From Chamaecyparis obtusa (lineage: Eukaryota; Streptophyta; Pinopsida; Cupressales; Cupressaceae): DNA of 64,000 nucleotides. The notes beneath the pieces were generated by a model. The model was not told where the DNA came from. It worked only from the letters and a program-made list of their open reading frames with translations, and ran no database searches. Shown one piece after another: positions 32,766 through 45,187 of the stretch (positions within the stretch are counted from its first letter, which is position 1; every line of letters starts with the position of its first letter). The DNA lies in contig BSBK01000963.1 in NCBI GenBank assembly GCA_027943335.1, positions 1,287,001 through 1,351,000 on the forward strand. Direction: 5' to 3'. A program made the position numbers and the translations under genes.

Positions 32766-34347
32766 ATCAGAGAAAGTTATGAGACCGTGCTATTTTGAAA
32801 AGATAGTTAAAAATTATAAAAAATCTTCTTTCTTTATTTAATTTGAATGCAAAACAGTTGATACAAATTAGAGTTAAAATGTAGAAGTAGAATGATTTGT
32901 TATGTATTCTAATGCAAATGACTATATCTGATTTCAAACTGACACATTTTCCCACAATGGTTCAATAATTACCATAGCTAGGTTCAGCCTAGCTAACTAG
33001 TGAATACATGTGCTTCAAGCCCAATCCAACACACACAACTTTGGGTTGTTCTAACTCACTTCCAAAACGTTTTGGTGGTTTACACACACTCATTGCACAA
33101 AACAACTCAATAACACTTGTTACATGTTGATGATCCTTCATTGCCTAGGTCCAAACATGTCCTTTCAGGCCTAATACAAGTACAGACCAATAACTTGATT
33201 CAACCTTTCAAATAATAGGCTAGTAATGCCTTCTACAACATTCCAATAATCAATCACAACAATACTATTATTAACTAAACCAAAAACACCAATGTTTGCA
33301 TTCAAACCCTCATGTAAATTCAAATTAAATGGTTTTATTTTCCCAAAACTAACCAAATCCAAGGTTGGAGGAAAAAAATTCACTAGTAAATTCAAATTAA
33401 GGTTTTGGCGGGAAACCACAAATTTGAATTTCTCAATTTAACCATCTATCTTAACTCAAGGAACTTGATCCCCCTGACTCACAAATGACTTCACCAACCC
33501 CATCTAAGACTTAAAACACCAAAATAAACATGACTTGCATCACCAAGGACGCTCTTGCATCACATTCATCCCCTACAAGGAGTCAATCCTCACTCCAATC
33601 AGCCTTGTGCTAAGTTGGTGGAGGGAGCATGTTGGATGTTAGTGGTCAAAGGAGATGCGTAGGTAAAAAATCCATTCTCTGCTCAATTGTCCTCCCTTAT
33701 TTTGATTGAAGGTTGATGAATATGGATCTACATCTAATGATTGTAATTTATTACAAGTATCCAATCACAAGCCAAAAGTCCAGTTTGTGAAGCAACCCTT
33801 TTATTTACACTCAAGGAATCATTGGTAACTCATATTGGTCCTTTACTTGCAAATCCATGTTACAAGCACTTTTCTACATAAATGAAGGTCTGTTGTACCC
33901 ATCACATACACAAGAAAACCTTTGAAATATATGTTGTTCACACATTTTATCAGCTAGAATGCCAAGCCATAGATTTTTAATCAATGATTGAACTTCCTTT
34001 GGAAGTCAAAAGACATTCAATGACGCATTGCCAGTTCTTGCATTCTTTTAAGGAAATTGACAACCATTATGATCTTAGTGAAGATACTTATTATGGTTGA
34101 TATCATTATACAAACTCTTATGCATTTTAGTCACATACCTCAGTATATATCTGCATTCGCATACCCTTTTCAGTCATAATGCCTCTTTCTTAATAGTAGA
34201 TTGTGATCGATCAATATAACTATCACTATATCATACAAGTTTGAAGTTTAAACTTTAAACATGGTTTTACTACAAATCAATAGGTCTATTTTGCATTGTT
34301 AAAAAATTGTGCGGGTTTGTTTTAGGTGAGTAGCAATGTAAAACATT
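32766..34347. other. Unassigned left flank of Tat element
   Basis: No supported gene. A perfect 14-base palindrome CCAAAACGTTTTGG lies at 33062-33075. Confidence 0.5.
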
Positions 34348-34782
34348 GTTACTGTTACCCAAATTTCCCATCCTATGCAATTTGGCCTAGTCTGCTCTGT
34401 CTGGCATTTTTAATCCTCTGTTAGCCCCCTCAAAAAATTTCCATGATTATATGCCTGTTCAATTGTTTAGTTCTCTGGTTTGAAGGCCATTAAAATTCAT
34501 GTGTGACCGTTTAAACCCCATGATCCCCTAAAATACCCGTGGCCCATCCTAATTTAATATTTACCCTTTCGGGCCACTTAGCCACAAAACCCATATGCTC
34601 GAAGGTTGTGACCCCTTGTTCTATTTAAGTGGTTAGTCGCATGATTGAATAGGTCATTTTCATGCTATGCAATCATGTGACTAAGGTTTGTCGCTGGGGT
34701 CCCCCTTTATTTTCCTAAGTTTCCTACGTCCCGGCCTTTAATATTTCCCTGGGCCCAATTCTTGGCCGCAGTTAGATCAAAC

Positions 34783-35023
34783 GGTGGTCGCATGATCTCA
34801 TGGGATCTTCCGATCCCATGCGATCATGCGACCGCCATCCGATCTTCCAGTGTCTAAGCCGATGCCGTCGTGGGACCGTCCGACATGCTTGATTCTTATT
34901 GGTCGCTGGGACAATTGGCATTTTATTGTGGGCCCAAGTATCTTGAGTGGTAACAAAGGAAGATCCAATGGTGGTCGCATAACTGCATGGGATCTTCCGA
35001 TCCCATGCGATCATGTGACCACC
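34783..35023. promoter_or_regulatory. Two long near-palindromes in U3
   Basis: Arms 34783-34807 and 34812-34836 match at 23 of 25 positions around the spacer TTCC. A second, less perfect copy has arms 34970-34994 and 34999-35023. Both are built on GGTGGTCGCAT...ATGGGATC. The 3' LTR copy of the second has lost its centre. They could be repeated protein-binding sites or fold as hairpins. Confidence 0.7.
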
Positions 35024-36158
35024 GTCCAATGCAAGGACCGGTTTCTTCTACCTTCTGCGGGTCCGTTTGCTGAGATGGCCAATTTTTATTGGTTCTAGCT
35101 GTTGTGATGTGGCCTTTGACTTTTTCAAAGGGGATTGCAATATCTTTTGCGGGTTTTCTTCTGTTTGTCCTTGTTGATCGAATGCGAAGGTGCAGGTAGC
35201 TCAAAATTTATGATTTCAGGGGCGGTTACAATTGGAAAGAGAATGTTGCAGAGATCTAGACAGTCGTTTCAGTGGATTTTCCTTCTGAGAGTACCAGATT
35301 TGAGCATTCATGGCAGCCTGACTTGCAGAGAGGTAGTTGGATCAAGGTTTTTTGTCTACAGGCAAATTCAGTACAGGGATGGACACTCAAGACATATATG
35401 ATCAGTTGAGATATTTTCGTGAACATTTATGATCAGAAATGACAGATGTAGGGTTTGTTATTCTATTGAAAATCTTGTAACCCTAGTTAGGTTTTTTGAC
35501 TCCTGCCTGCATGTAGTTGAGTATGTATATATTGTATTTTTGGAGCTTTTGGGCTCAGAGTTCACATTTTGTAAAGAGAAAAGATATCTTTTCTTAGAAG
35601 GCTATCTGTGACATCTTTCTGTCCTCTGGTTTTCTACATTTTGTAACTTCCCATTGATAATTCAAATATCGAAGATATTTTGTGACATTTCTCATGTCCC
35701 CATGCCTTCTTGTGTGAGTTATCTCTTAATGAATTCAGTATTTATATGTTTCTCAGTGATATCTTAGGGTTCTTGGTCCCTCTTTCTTTCTGCAATTTTG
35801 TGTATTCTTGTGGATGATTTGATGTGAGTGCTTTTGTGGGTATACTTCAACCCCTTAAATATCTTGTCTCATTCCTATACCTAGTTGCAAAGGTGAATGT
35901 TTGTTTGCAGGTCATAGATTGTTGTCTAATTCAAAGGGGTGTTATTGTTTGTGAAAGAATCTCTCTTTCCCTGAATAACTCTTCTTATCTACAGACCCTT
36001 CTATGAAGTACTTATGCAAACCTATTCAGTGAGTTGTGATCACCTAGGCCTAAGTCTATTCATTGATTTCATCTTTTATACTGCAATTCATACCATCATT
36101 TCGGTGCATCACCTAGTAGGTAGTTTGCTTTCAGTCATTTCCCTTTCTAAGCATTCTT

Positions 36159-36511
36159 TGTTGACTTGGTGGTCAGCACCTCCTTGGAGATTCGTGACAT
36201 GGCTTAACCGCCTCTCGTGGATCGGGTTAAATCTGACATTTGTATCGGGCATTGAAAGTTTGAGCTTTTGGTGCAATGGAAAATGATTACAACAATTGGT
36301 ATCAAAGCCTTGGGTCACGGGTTCGAGTCTCCCTTCAATGGGTGCTGAAGGCTCAGTCGGTGCTGAGGGGGAGATTGTTGACTTGATGGTCAGCACCTCC
36401 TTGGAGATTCGTGACATGGCTTAACCACCTCTTGTGGATCGGGTTAAATCTGACATTTGTATCGGGCATTGAAAGTTTGAGCTTTTGGTGCAACGGCAAA
36501 TGATTCCAACA
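36159..36511 (+). mobile_element. TRIM miniature LTR element nested in 5' LTR
   Basis: Two 136-base terminal repeats (36159-36294, 36376-36511; TGTTGACTTG...CAACA, six differences) surround 81 bases. These contain an initiator-Met primer site TGGTATCAAAGCC (36297-36309) and a purine tract GAGGGGGAGAT just before the right repeat. The target duplication TTCTT lies at 36154-36158 and 36512-36516; the 3' LTR at 43204-45187 shows the empty site. It is non-coding and must use another element's proteins. Confidence 0.96.
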
Positions 36512-36713
36512 TTCTTTCTATCACTTTCCCTCAAAAGATTTACTTTCATGTCTAGAAGCAAATTAAGGTGATTATCCAAGAGGAACCAGCCTAGAACCTG
36601 GAGGTCTCATCTCAGTTAACATAGGTCCCACAACCTAGAGATGATTCCCATGTTATACTAGGTTATCAAGACCAAGAGAGCTTGAAACAAAAGTGCAAAC
36701 TTAGTGTATAACA

Positions 36714-36735
36714 ATTCTGGCACGCCCGGTGGGAC
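36714..36735 (+). other. Primer binding site of Tat element
   Basis: TTCTGGCACGCCCGGTGGG follows the LTR. It is homologous to the site of the 8,025-base element; the tRNA is not assigned. Confidence 0.88.
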
Positions 36736-36879
36736 AACAAAAGAAGTTCATTGTTGAAGATTATGTTATCTCTAATATATAGATAGCATAATACAGACTT
36801 GGAGAAGTTGTTCTGTCAAGTATATCTGGCAACTCCACTGATTTCAAAGATCCAGACCAACCTTGTTTAAGGTTTATGA

Positions 36880-38602
36880 GAAAGATTGAGACTAGGAGCT
36901 CAAAGCCCACTAAATTTTTCTGAGTTGCCCTCAAGAAGAAGTCATAAAGGCAGGTCAATTCAAAGAACATCCCCTGCAAGGAGAGTTCAATCAACACCAC
37001 CAAATACCCCAGAAAGGAGACCTTTTCCCTTCCATTTCAGAAGAAGAGGTAGATCTCTAACCAGAGATCTAGAAGAGGATTCAAACCCAACAGCAAATAC
37101 AGCTCATATAGTTGTTAATCTTCAAATTCCAACTCCTACAATGGCTAGACAGTTTGCCTTTGCACCATTTAACCAAAGGAGTCCATTAGCCTTTCTTGTA
37201 CATCATGATGTGCCTTTGGTGGCACTAAAGAGTATACCTGATTTCATAGGTGAAGGACAGACAACTGCTTTTGAGCACATAAGAAATGTGACCACCATAT
37301 GCAGCATACACAACATAACTCAAGAAGATGTGGCCACAAAATTATTAGCAGCCTCTTTAAAAGGTAAGGCTCTTGAATGGTTTAGAACTCTAACTGTTGG
37401 TTCTATTACTTCATGGGATGAGTTAGGGGATGCATTAAGCAAGCATTTTGAGGATAAATCAGATAACTTGTCTCTAGTTGAGCAGTTGTCAACCATTAAG
37501 AGAGACCCTCAAGAGCAAATGACAGATTACAATAGTAGATTCCTCAAAACATGGAATAGAATTCCAGTCTCAGTAAGGCCATCAGCTGACCATGCTTTCC
37601 TATACTACTTGCAAAGTTTGAATGGTCAAATTTCTGTCATGATCCAGTCTATGGGTGGTACTTCCTAACCCCAAGCTTTTGACATAGCTGTCAGGGCTGA
37701 AAACTATTTAATCCAAGCAGGCATGATACAAAGAAGGCCTCTTATGCCTATTTTTCCTAGCCTTCAACCCATTGCACCCGCACAAGTACCCCCATTTACC
37801 CCTATTCCTACTATATTGGCACCCCAGGCCAGTACTAGTGGGTCAAGAGCTAACAGCTAGTTTCTCTCAGGAGTTACAAGAGATAAAGAATAGTCAAGAA
37901 AGCAGTAAGCAAGAAATGACAAATTTGTTGCAGACCTTGACTAAAGAGGTCACAAATTTGAAGAAACAAGGTCAAGGAATCAGACCACCCTTTTAGCCAC
38001 AAGGCCAAGGTCCTAATCAGCAATATCAAAATCAAGGACAGCCTTATCAACAAAATAGGCCACCATACCAAGGAGGCTATCAAGGACAAAGACAAAATTT
38101 TAATCAAAGACCATTCCAACCATATAACCCTGCACCTCTAAATTCTGTAAATCCAGTAAGGGATATGGTTCCTAGTCAAAATAATATGGCCATGGATAAT
38201 GAATGGTGTTTTCCTTGTAATCAGCCTCATAATCAGGCTACATGTTCAAATAGATGGATGAACCAAGCTCTGATGGTTCAGAATGCCTCACAAGCTCAAT
38301 CAGAGGCTTCATCTAGTGGATCAATCCCTCAACAAGAACCACAAGAAAATGAGACTGCTCTCTTTAATTGGGAGCAACCAGACTTCAATGGAGTCAATGA
38401 TGAAGTTGTTTTTGTTGCTTATACAAGAGCAAAAAGAAGAGCTCAAGACATGGAAAGAGCAGATTCTAGTACTAAGGCCACTACATCTGCAGAGCCACCG
38501 CAACAAGCTAATCCCATCACACCTAAGGAGGTTCCTGTCATCACAAGCAAAGAAGGCCAACATTCCAAAGAAGTGGAGCCCATCATAGTGAAAGCACAAT
38601 AG
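36880..38602 (+). pseudogene. Tat gag, broken
   Basis: The first frame runs from 36880 to TAA at 37666-37668 and continues past it to about 37850, where one indel shifts to the frame of the rest of the polyprotein; further TAGs lie at 37994 and 38600. The retrotransposon gag core is clear (LVALKSIPDFIGEG, GKALEWFRTLTVGSITSWDEL, LSKHFEDKSDNL). A Gln/Asn/Pro-rich linker follows, and then a short zinc knuckle CFPCNQPHNQATC (CX2CX3HX4C, 38205-38245), one residue shorter than usual. The start is uncertain: TGA lies just upstream, and the first in-frame ATG is at 37141. Confidence 0.92.
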
Positions 38603-40708
38603 AGAGTACACATTGTGACACCCTTTAATATCGTAGACAACATGAAGAAGGTGAATGTCACCATGTCCATGTGGGACTCTCTAGCTCTTCCAGGACAGCC
38701 TGAAATTTTGAAGAAGGCCATGACAGAAGTGACAACTCCTCAACCTGCAAAAGAAGTTGCAAAGCCAGTGTTGGTTAACACTGATCAAGAAAAGGAGGCT
38801 CTAGGTAGCAACTCCAAAGGCAATGTCACACAAGGTAGGAATTCAAAGCCACCTTCCTTTTATGTATCTCTAATTATTGGAAAATCTTTAGTACATAATT
38901 GTATGGTAGACAGTGGAGCTACTAGCACTGTAATGCCCAAGAAAGTAGCTGACCAATTAGGACTAAAATATGAGCCCTTCCAAAAGAAGGTAACACAACT
39001 TGATGGATCCTCAGTCAATACTATAGGTGTGGCCAAGGATACCAGTCTAATCCTACATGCTAGTCCTAATTTTTCCATCCTCCTTGATATATATATCATA
39101 GATCTCCCTGCATTATTTGCCATATGTCTTTCAAGGGAGTTTACAGCCAAGATAGGAGGCTACCTATCTTCTGACTGGTCTCACATGCTATTTCATACGA
39201 GGTATGGGACCAAGGTCACCATTAAGTCAGAACCATTGGCAGCACACCATATAGAGTCATATGTGTCCAATGCCATCAATGTAAACTGCCCCATATTTGA
39301 TGACAGTGACTTCCAAGCTATTAGTGAAGCAAGCACAAAGATAGAGAGTATCCCTGATATTTTTCTAGATGAAAGAGCTTCAGAGGCCCAAGAAAATCTT
39401 GTTTGGAATTTTGTTTTGGGAAGTTATTTGATACAAGAAAGTGGAGCCATAGAACCAAGCCTTCTCAAAGAGGACACTGATTCAAAGGATCAGAATAATC
39501 ACGTTTGGGAACTATTTTTTGATGGAGCTAGAAGTAGACATGGTTCTGGTGGTGGTGCTATGCTAGTATCCCCAAAAGGAGAAAGGTATTATACTACCTT
39601 TAGATTCAGTTTCTCCTGCACTAGCAATACTACAGAGTATGAAAGTCTAGTCAATGGACTAGAGTGGGCTAGAAAAAGAGGGCTTAAGGCCTTAAAATTT
39701 TATGGTGACAGTGAGCTAGTTGTCAGCCAGGTAAGAGGGATAAGTGCAACCAAAAATGACACTTTGAAAGCATACAAACATAGAGTTTGGGATGTAATTG
39801 AAGATTTTTGTGCTTTCAATATTGTTGCTATCCCTAGAAAGTTAAATCAAAACGCAGATAGGTTAGCTGTTGTTGGATCTCAGTATGATATTCCAAATAG
39901 TGTTTCAAAAGAAATAGATCAACAGCATATCAAAGTGATTGTCAGACCATCTAATCCTGACAATGATGTCAATTGGCAAGTGTTTGACAATGATGAACAA
40001 ATTCTGCAATTCTTGTTTGAAGAAGATGTCTTTCCAAAACACAATCAAGATAGGCTATCACAAAACTATGGTGATCAAATGATACAAATCAAGTCCAATA
40101 AGATGCCTAGAGGTCTTGTTACCTTAGAGACTGTCTTCAACAAGGATGATGAAGTCAAGAAAAATAAAGTTGGCCTGGTAGTCCAACAAGAATATTGTGT
40201 TGAACTAGAGTTGGAACCAAGTAAGAGCTTACAGTTTGGAAAAGTGAACACTAAATTGGAAAAGAAAGCTTACACTCAGTTATTCAAAGAATTCAGTGAT
40301 GTTTTTGCATGGCAATATGAAGACCTCAAAGGTTTTGATCCTGCCCTTGCTCAACACACTATTGAATTAGAGCCTAACACCAAACCAGTGAGGCAGAAGC
40401 AAAGGCCTGTTAATCCCAAGCTTGACCCACTTATGCATAAGGAAGTGCTCAAATTAATAGAAAGTGGTATCATCTACCCCATTAAGCATACTAGTTGGGT
40501 TTCCAACCTTGTTCCTGTCAGGAAGAAGAATGGGGAATTGAGGTTATGTGTTGACTTCGGGGATCTTAACAGGGCCTCATTAAAGGACCGCCATCCACTA
40601 CCCTCCATGGAACAAATCTTACAATGTGTCTCTAGATCCGAGAGACTTTCATTATTGGATGGCTATTCAGGATACAATCAAATCTTAGTGAATGAAGAGG
40701 ATCAATAA
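38603..40708 (+). pseudogene. Tat protease, upstream RNase H, N-terminal RT
   Basis: The protease has MVDSGATSTVMPKKVA near 38903. It is followed by a complete RNase H of the RVT_3 (archaeal-like) type at about 39505-39890. Its catalytic acids are all visible: ELFFDGA (Asp), TTEYESLVNGL (Glu), FYGDSELVVSQV (Asp) and NQNADRLA (Asp). RT then starts near 40265 (LFKEFSDVFAW, PVNPKLDPLM, GIIYPIKHTSWVSNLVPVRK, LRLCVDFGDLN) and stops at TAA 40706-40708 within the palm. The arrangement protease - RNase H - RT is the notable point, since most Ty3/gypsy elements have RNase H only after RT. Confidence 0.95.
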
Positions 40709-41215
40709 AAGACTGCATTTACAACCAAGTGGGGAACCGTGGCTTATCAAAAGATGCCCTTTGGTTTGTCAAATGCAGGTGCTACATTTCAAAAGGCAAT
40801 GGATATGGCCTTTAAAAGCCTCATGTACAAATTTGTACTGGTCTATTTAGATGATATAACTATCTATTCAAAGCATGCAGCAGATCACATCAAACATTTG
40901 AGGAAGATCTTTGAAAGGTGTAGAGAGTTTGGGATATCTCTTAATCCCAAGAAATGTGTGTTTGCAGTTCATGAGGGAAAACTGTTGGGATATGTAGTGA
41001 CCAAAGAAGGAATTACAGTGGATCCTGAGAGAATTGCAGCTATCCTAGAGTTACCCCTACCACATCACAAGAAAGGTCTCCAATCTTTCATAGGAAAGAT
41101 TAATTTTGTTAGGAGGTTCTTGCCTAACATTGCAGATTTACTCAAGCCTTTGACAGCCATGCTAAAGAAGAGTTCAACTTTCAGCTGGACTAAAGAAGGG
41201 AAAGCCAATTTCTAG
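40709..41215 (+). pseudogene. Tat RT catalytic part
   Basis: It continues in the same frame (KTAFTTKWGTVAYQKMPFGL, FKSLMYKFVLVYLDDITIYS) with the active-site YLDD at 40844-40855. FVRRFLPNIADLLKPLTAML marks the thumb. TAG at 41213-41215 ends the open segment at the border with the second RNase H. Confidence 0.95.
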
Positions 41216-41989
41216 GCTATCAAAGAGGCCTTAACAGAAGCCCCTGCTCTCCTAAACCTAAATTTCAGTAAGGATTTTATCCTTTATGCTTACGGAGGTC
41301 ATGATGCTATATCTGCAATGTTGACCCAAGAAAATTCAGAAGGATTGGAGCAGCCTATTGCTTTCTTTAGCAAAGGTTTAGAGGAGTATGAACAGAGATA
41401 CTCTTTTGTACAAAAACATGTACTTATTGTGGTGAAGAGCCTTAAAAAGTTCAGATATTTGTTGACCCATAGCAAGGTACACTTAAAAGTTACTCATCCA
41501 AGTGTCAAAGAGTTTTTGCTTTCCAAAGACCTAAATGAGAAAAGAGTTGGTTGGATCACCAAGGTGATGGAATATGACATTGATATTCAGACCACCAAGC
41601 TGGTTAGAGGAAGAGGTCTTTGTGAGCATTTGGCAAAGGATGAAGGTTCAAAGAAATCAGAAACAATAGATGCATCTGTAGTGGTGCATTCTACAAAAGA
41701 ACAAACCAAGGCAACAAGCTGGTTGCCTAATATGGTCAATAAATTGAAGACAGGGCAATGTCCTGCAGATCTAGATTCAGCAAAAGGGAGGTATTATAAA
41801 TTACAATCTGTTCCTTTTGTGTTGATAGATGAAGTTCTTTTTAGAAAGGATCACAGTGGTGTCCTTTTAAGATACATAGATTCAGAAAAGATAGCTGATG
41901 TCCTATTTGAGTTTCATGATGGACCTTCTGGAGGTCATTTCTCTCCTAGGACTACTACTTTTAAAATCATGAGGGCTGGATACTACTAG
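41216..41989 (+). pseudogene. Tat second RNase H (catalytically degenerate) and linker
   Basis: It aligns with the Ty3/gypsy RNase H (FILYAYGGHDAISAMLTQ, PIAFFSKGLEEYEQRYSFVQK, LKKFRYLLTH). The positions of the three catalytic acids read Tyr (AYGG), Gln (FVQKH) and Thr (VTHPSV) by motif alignment, so this copy should be inactive and may act as a tether. After it comes a linker and the integrase zinc finger His pair, EFHDGPSGGHFS near 41910. TAG at 41987-41989 replaces a conserved Trp in YYWP. Confidence 0.88.
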
Positions 41990-42988
41990 CCATCTATCTT
42001 TAGGGATAGTCATGAGTATGTGAGAAAATCCATCAAGTGTGTCATGTTTGCAGGAAAAGAAAGGCTTGCAGCCTTGCCCTTACAGCCAGTCAGAACAGAG
42101 CAACCCTTCATGAAGTGGGGTATAGATTTCATTGGTATGATCAATCCTCCATCTAGTGCAGGACATAAATGGATAATTACTGCAACAGATTATTTCACTA
42201 GGTGGACAAAAGCAGTTGCTTTGAAAGAAGCCAATGAGAATGTTGTATTAAGTTTTTATGATGATATAGTTCATAGGTTTGGCACTCCTGATTCCATAAT
42301 TTCAGATAATGCATTGGCATTCACAAGCCTCAAAGTCTCAGAGTGGGCAGTCAAGAATGGCATCTATTTGAATACCAGTTCAAATTACTATCCTCAAGGA
42401 AATGGCTTAGCAGAGTCAACAAACAAGAATTTGATTAGGATAATCAAGAAGACCCTGCAGAACAACCAGAGGGATTGGCATACTAAATTGAGGTCTGCCT
42501 TATGGCTGGACAGAATTACCCCAAAGAAGATTATTGGTAATTCTCCTTATATGCTAGTATATGGCAAGGAGGCCAAGTTGTCCATCTCAACTGAATTGCC
42601 AGCCCTGGACCTAGCCACTCAATATGTCTTATTTGAAGAGGAGGATCCCTTGCAGATCAGATATGCTCAGTTAATGGAGTTAGAGGAAATCAGAGATAAG
42701 TCCATGAAGGACATGGAATTCCATCAGATTCAGACAAAGAGGAATTTTGATAGAAGAGCCAGGATCAGAGATTTCAAAGTTGGGGATGTAGTCCTCAAGT
42801 GGGATGAGTTCAGATCCAAGCTTGGCAAACATACCAAATTTGATTCATTCTGGGGTGGACCATTTGTTATAACAGAGTGCAAGGGACCTAATGCTTTCCA
42901 GCTATCAACACTTGAAGGGGTTCCCCTACCAATTTCAGTAAATGGTCTCCACTTGAAGCCCTGCTTTGAGGTTAATCCCTCTCTGTAA
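41990..42988 (+). pseudogene. Tat integrase
   Basis: The frame is open to TAA at 42986-42988. The zinc-finger cysteine pair is damaged (KSIKC, first Cys to Ser). The DDE core is intact: Asp at 42124 (WGIDFIGMI), Asp at 42305 (ISDNALAF) and Glu at 42412 (GNGLAESTNK). The C-terminal domain (FKVGDVVLKWDEF, FWGGPFVITE, NGLHLKPCFEVN) follows the Tat pattern and has no chromodomain. It would join element DNA to the genome, producing the 5-base duplications seen here. Confidence 0.94.
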
Positions 42989-43203
42989 ATTCTTGTAATT
43001 ATGTTTCTCCTTTCTTTCCCTGTTTTCCTAGGTTAGTTCCCTATTTTCCAAAAAGTGCCCATGCACAAGCTTGTCTTTCTGGTTCAAGTTTTACCCCTTT
43101 GTCGAAGTTTTGCATTCCTGAAATGACCCCATGCCCAATGAATTGCTCAAGGCCACTGGTTTTCCATGTCTAGCAGGCTAACATCCCGTAGAAATCACCA
43201 AAA
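42989..43203 (+). other. Tat 3' untranslated region
   Basis: Shared in order with 11752-11991 of the non-autonomous element: TTCCCTATTTTCCAAAAAGTG, GACCCCATGCCCAAT, GTCTAGCAGGCTAACATCC. It ends GAAATCACCAAAA before the LTR. Confidence 0.88.
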
Positions 43204-45187
43204 TGTTACCCAAATTTCCCATCCTATGCAATTTGGCCTGGTCTGCTCTGTCTGGCATTTTTAATCTTGTGTTAGCCCCCTCAAAAAATTTCCATGATTA
43301 TATGCCTATTCAATTGTTTAGTTCTCTGGTTTGAAGGCCATTAAAATTTATGTGTGACCGTTTAAACCCCATGATCCCCTAAAATACCCGTGGCCCATCC
43401 TAATTTAATATTTACCCTTTCGGGCCACTTAGCCACAAAACCCATATGCTCAAAGGTTGTGACCCCATGTTCTATTTAAGTGGTTAGTCGCATGATTGCA
43501 TAGGTCATTTTCATGCTATGCGATCATGCGACTAAGGTTTGTCGCCGGGGTCCCCCTTTATTTTCCTAAGTTTCCTACGTCCCGGCCTTTAATATTTCCC
43601 TAGGCCCAGTTCTCAGCCGCAGTTAGATCCAACGGTGGTCACATGATCTCATGGGATCTTTCGATCCCATGCGATCATGTGACCACCATCCGATCTTCCA
43701 GTGTTTAAGCCGATGCCGTCGTGGGACCGTCCGACATGCTTGATTCTTATTGGTCGCTGGGACAGTTGGCATTTTATTGTGGGCCCGAGTATCTTGAGTG
43801 GTAACAAAGGAAGATCCAACGATGGTCGCATAACCCCATGCGATCATGTGACCACCGTCTGATGCAAGGACCGATTTCTTCTACCTTCTGTGGGTCCGTT
43901 TGCTGAGATGGCCAATTTTTATTGGTTCTAGCTGTTGTGATGTGGCCTTGACTTTTTCAAAGGGGATTGCAATATCTTTCGCGGGTTTTCTTCTGTTTGT
44001 TCTTGTTGATCGAATGCGAAGGTGCGGGTAGCTCAAAATTTATGATTTCAGGGGCGGTTGTAGTTGGAAAGAGAATGATGCAGAGATCTAGACAACCGTT
44101 TCGGTGGATTTTCCTTCTGAGAGTACCAGATTTGAGCATTCATGGCAGCCTAACTTGCAGAGAGGTAGTTGGATCAAGGTTTTTTGTCTGCAGGCAAATT
44201 CAATACAGGGATGGACACTCAAGACATATATGATTGGTTGACATATTTTCGTGAACATTTATGATTAGAAATGACAGATGTAGGGTTTGTTATTCTATTG
44301 AAAATCTTGTAACCCTAGTTAGGTTTTTTTACTCCTACCTGCGTGTAGTTGAGTATGTATATATTGTATTTTTGGAGCTTTTGAGCTCAGAGTTCACATT
44401 TTGTAAAGAGAAAAGATATCTTTTCTTAGAAGGCTATCTGTGACATCTTTCTGTCCTCTAGTTTTCTACATTTTGTAACTTCCCATTGATAATTCAGATA
44501 TCAAAGATATTTTGTGACATTTCTCATGTCCCCATGCCTTCTTGTGTGAGTTATCTCTTAATGAATTCAGTATTTATATGTTTCTCAGTGATATCTTAGG
44601 GTTCTTGGTCCCTCTTTCTTTCTGCAATTTTGTGTATTCTTGTGGATGATTTGATGTGAGTGCTTTTGTGGGTATACTTCCACCCCTTAAATATCTTGTC
44701 TCATTCCTATACCTAGTTGCAGAGGTGAATGTTTGTTTGCAGGTCATAGATTGTTGTCTAATTCCAAGGGGTGTTATTGTTTGTGAAAGAATCTCTCTTT
44801 CCCTGAATAACTCTTCTTATCTACAGACCCTTCTATGAAGTACTTATGCAAACCTATTCAGTGAGTTGTGATCACCTAGGCCTAAGTCTATTCATTGATT
44901 TCATCTTTTATACTGCAATTCATACCATCATTTCGGTGCATCACCTAGTAGGTAGTTTGCTTTCAGTCATTTCCCTTTCTAAGCATTCTTTCTATCCCTT
45001 TCCCTCAAAAGATTTACTTTCCTGTCTAGAAGCAAATTAAGGTGATTATCCAAGAGGAACCAACCTAGAACCTAGAGGTCTCATCTCAGTTAGCATAGGT
45101 CCCACAACCTGGAGATGATTCTCATGTTATACTAGGTTATCAAGACGAAGAGAGCTTGAAACAAAGGCGCAAACTTAGTGTATAACA
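43204..45187 (+). repeat. 3' LTR of Tat element
   Basis: 1,984 bases, TGTTACCC to TATAACA. It lacks the TRIM and about 20 bases at the centre of the second U3 palindrome. GTTAC follows. Confidence 0.96.

Larger units (their letters stand above)
34353..36713 (+). repeat. 5' LTR of Tat element (with nested TRIM)
   Basis: 2,361 bases, TGTTACCCAAATTTC to GTGTATAACA. Removing the 353-base TRIM and its duplication leaves about 2.0 kb, matching the 3' LTR. Confidence 0.95.
34353..45187 (+). mobile_element. Tat-type Ty3/gypsy element with dual RNase H
   Basis: LTRs at 34353-36713 and 43204-45187 are flanked by target duplication GTTAC (34348-34352 and 45188-45192). The interior reads gag, protease, RNase H, RT, second RNase H, integrase. 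Integrase after RT marks Ty3/gypsy; lack of a chromodomain and the extra RNase H place it with the Tat lineage. Coding is broken by one frameshift in gag and in-frame stops at 37666, 37994, 38600, 40706, 41213 and 41987. LTR differences are about 2.6 percent in the first 310 bases. Confidence 0.96.
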
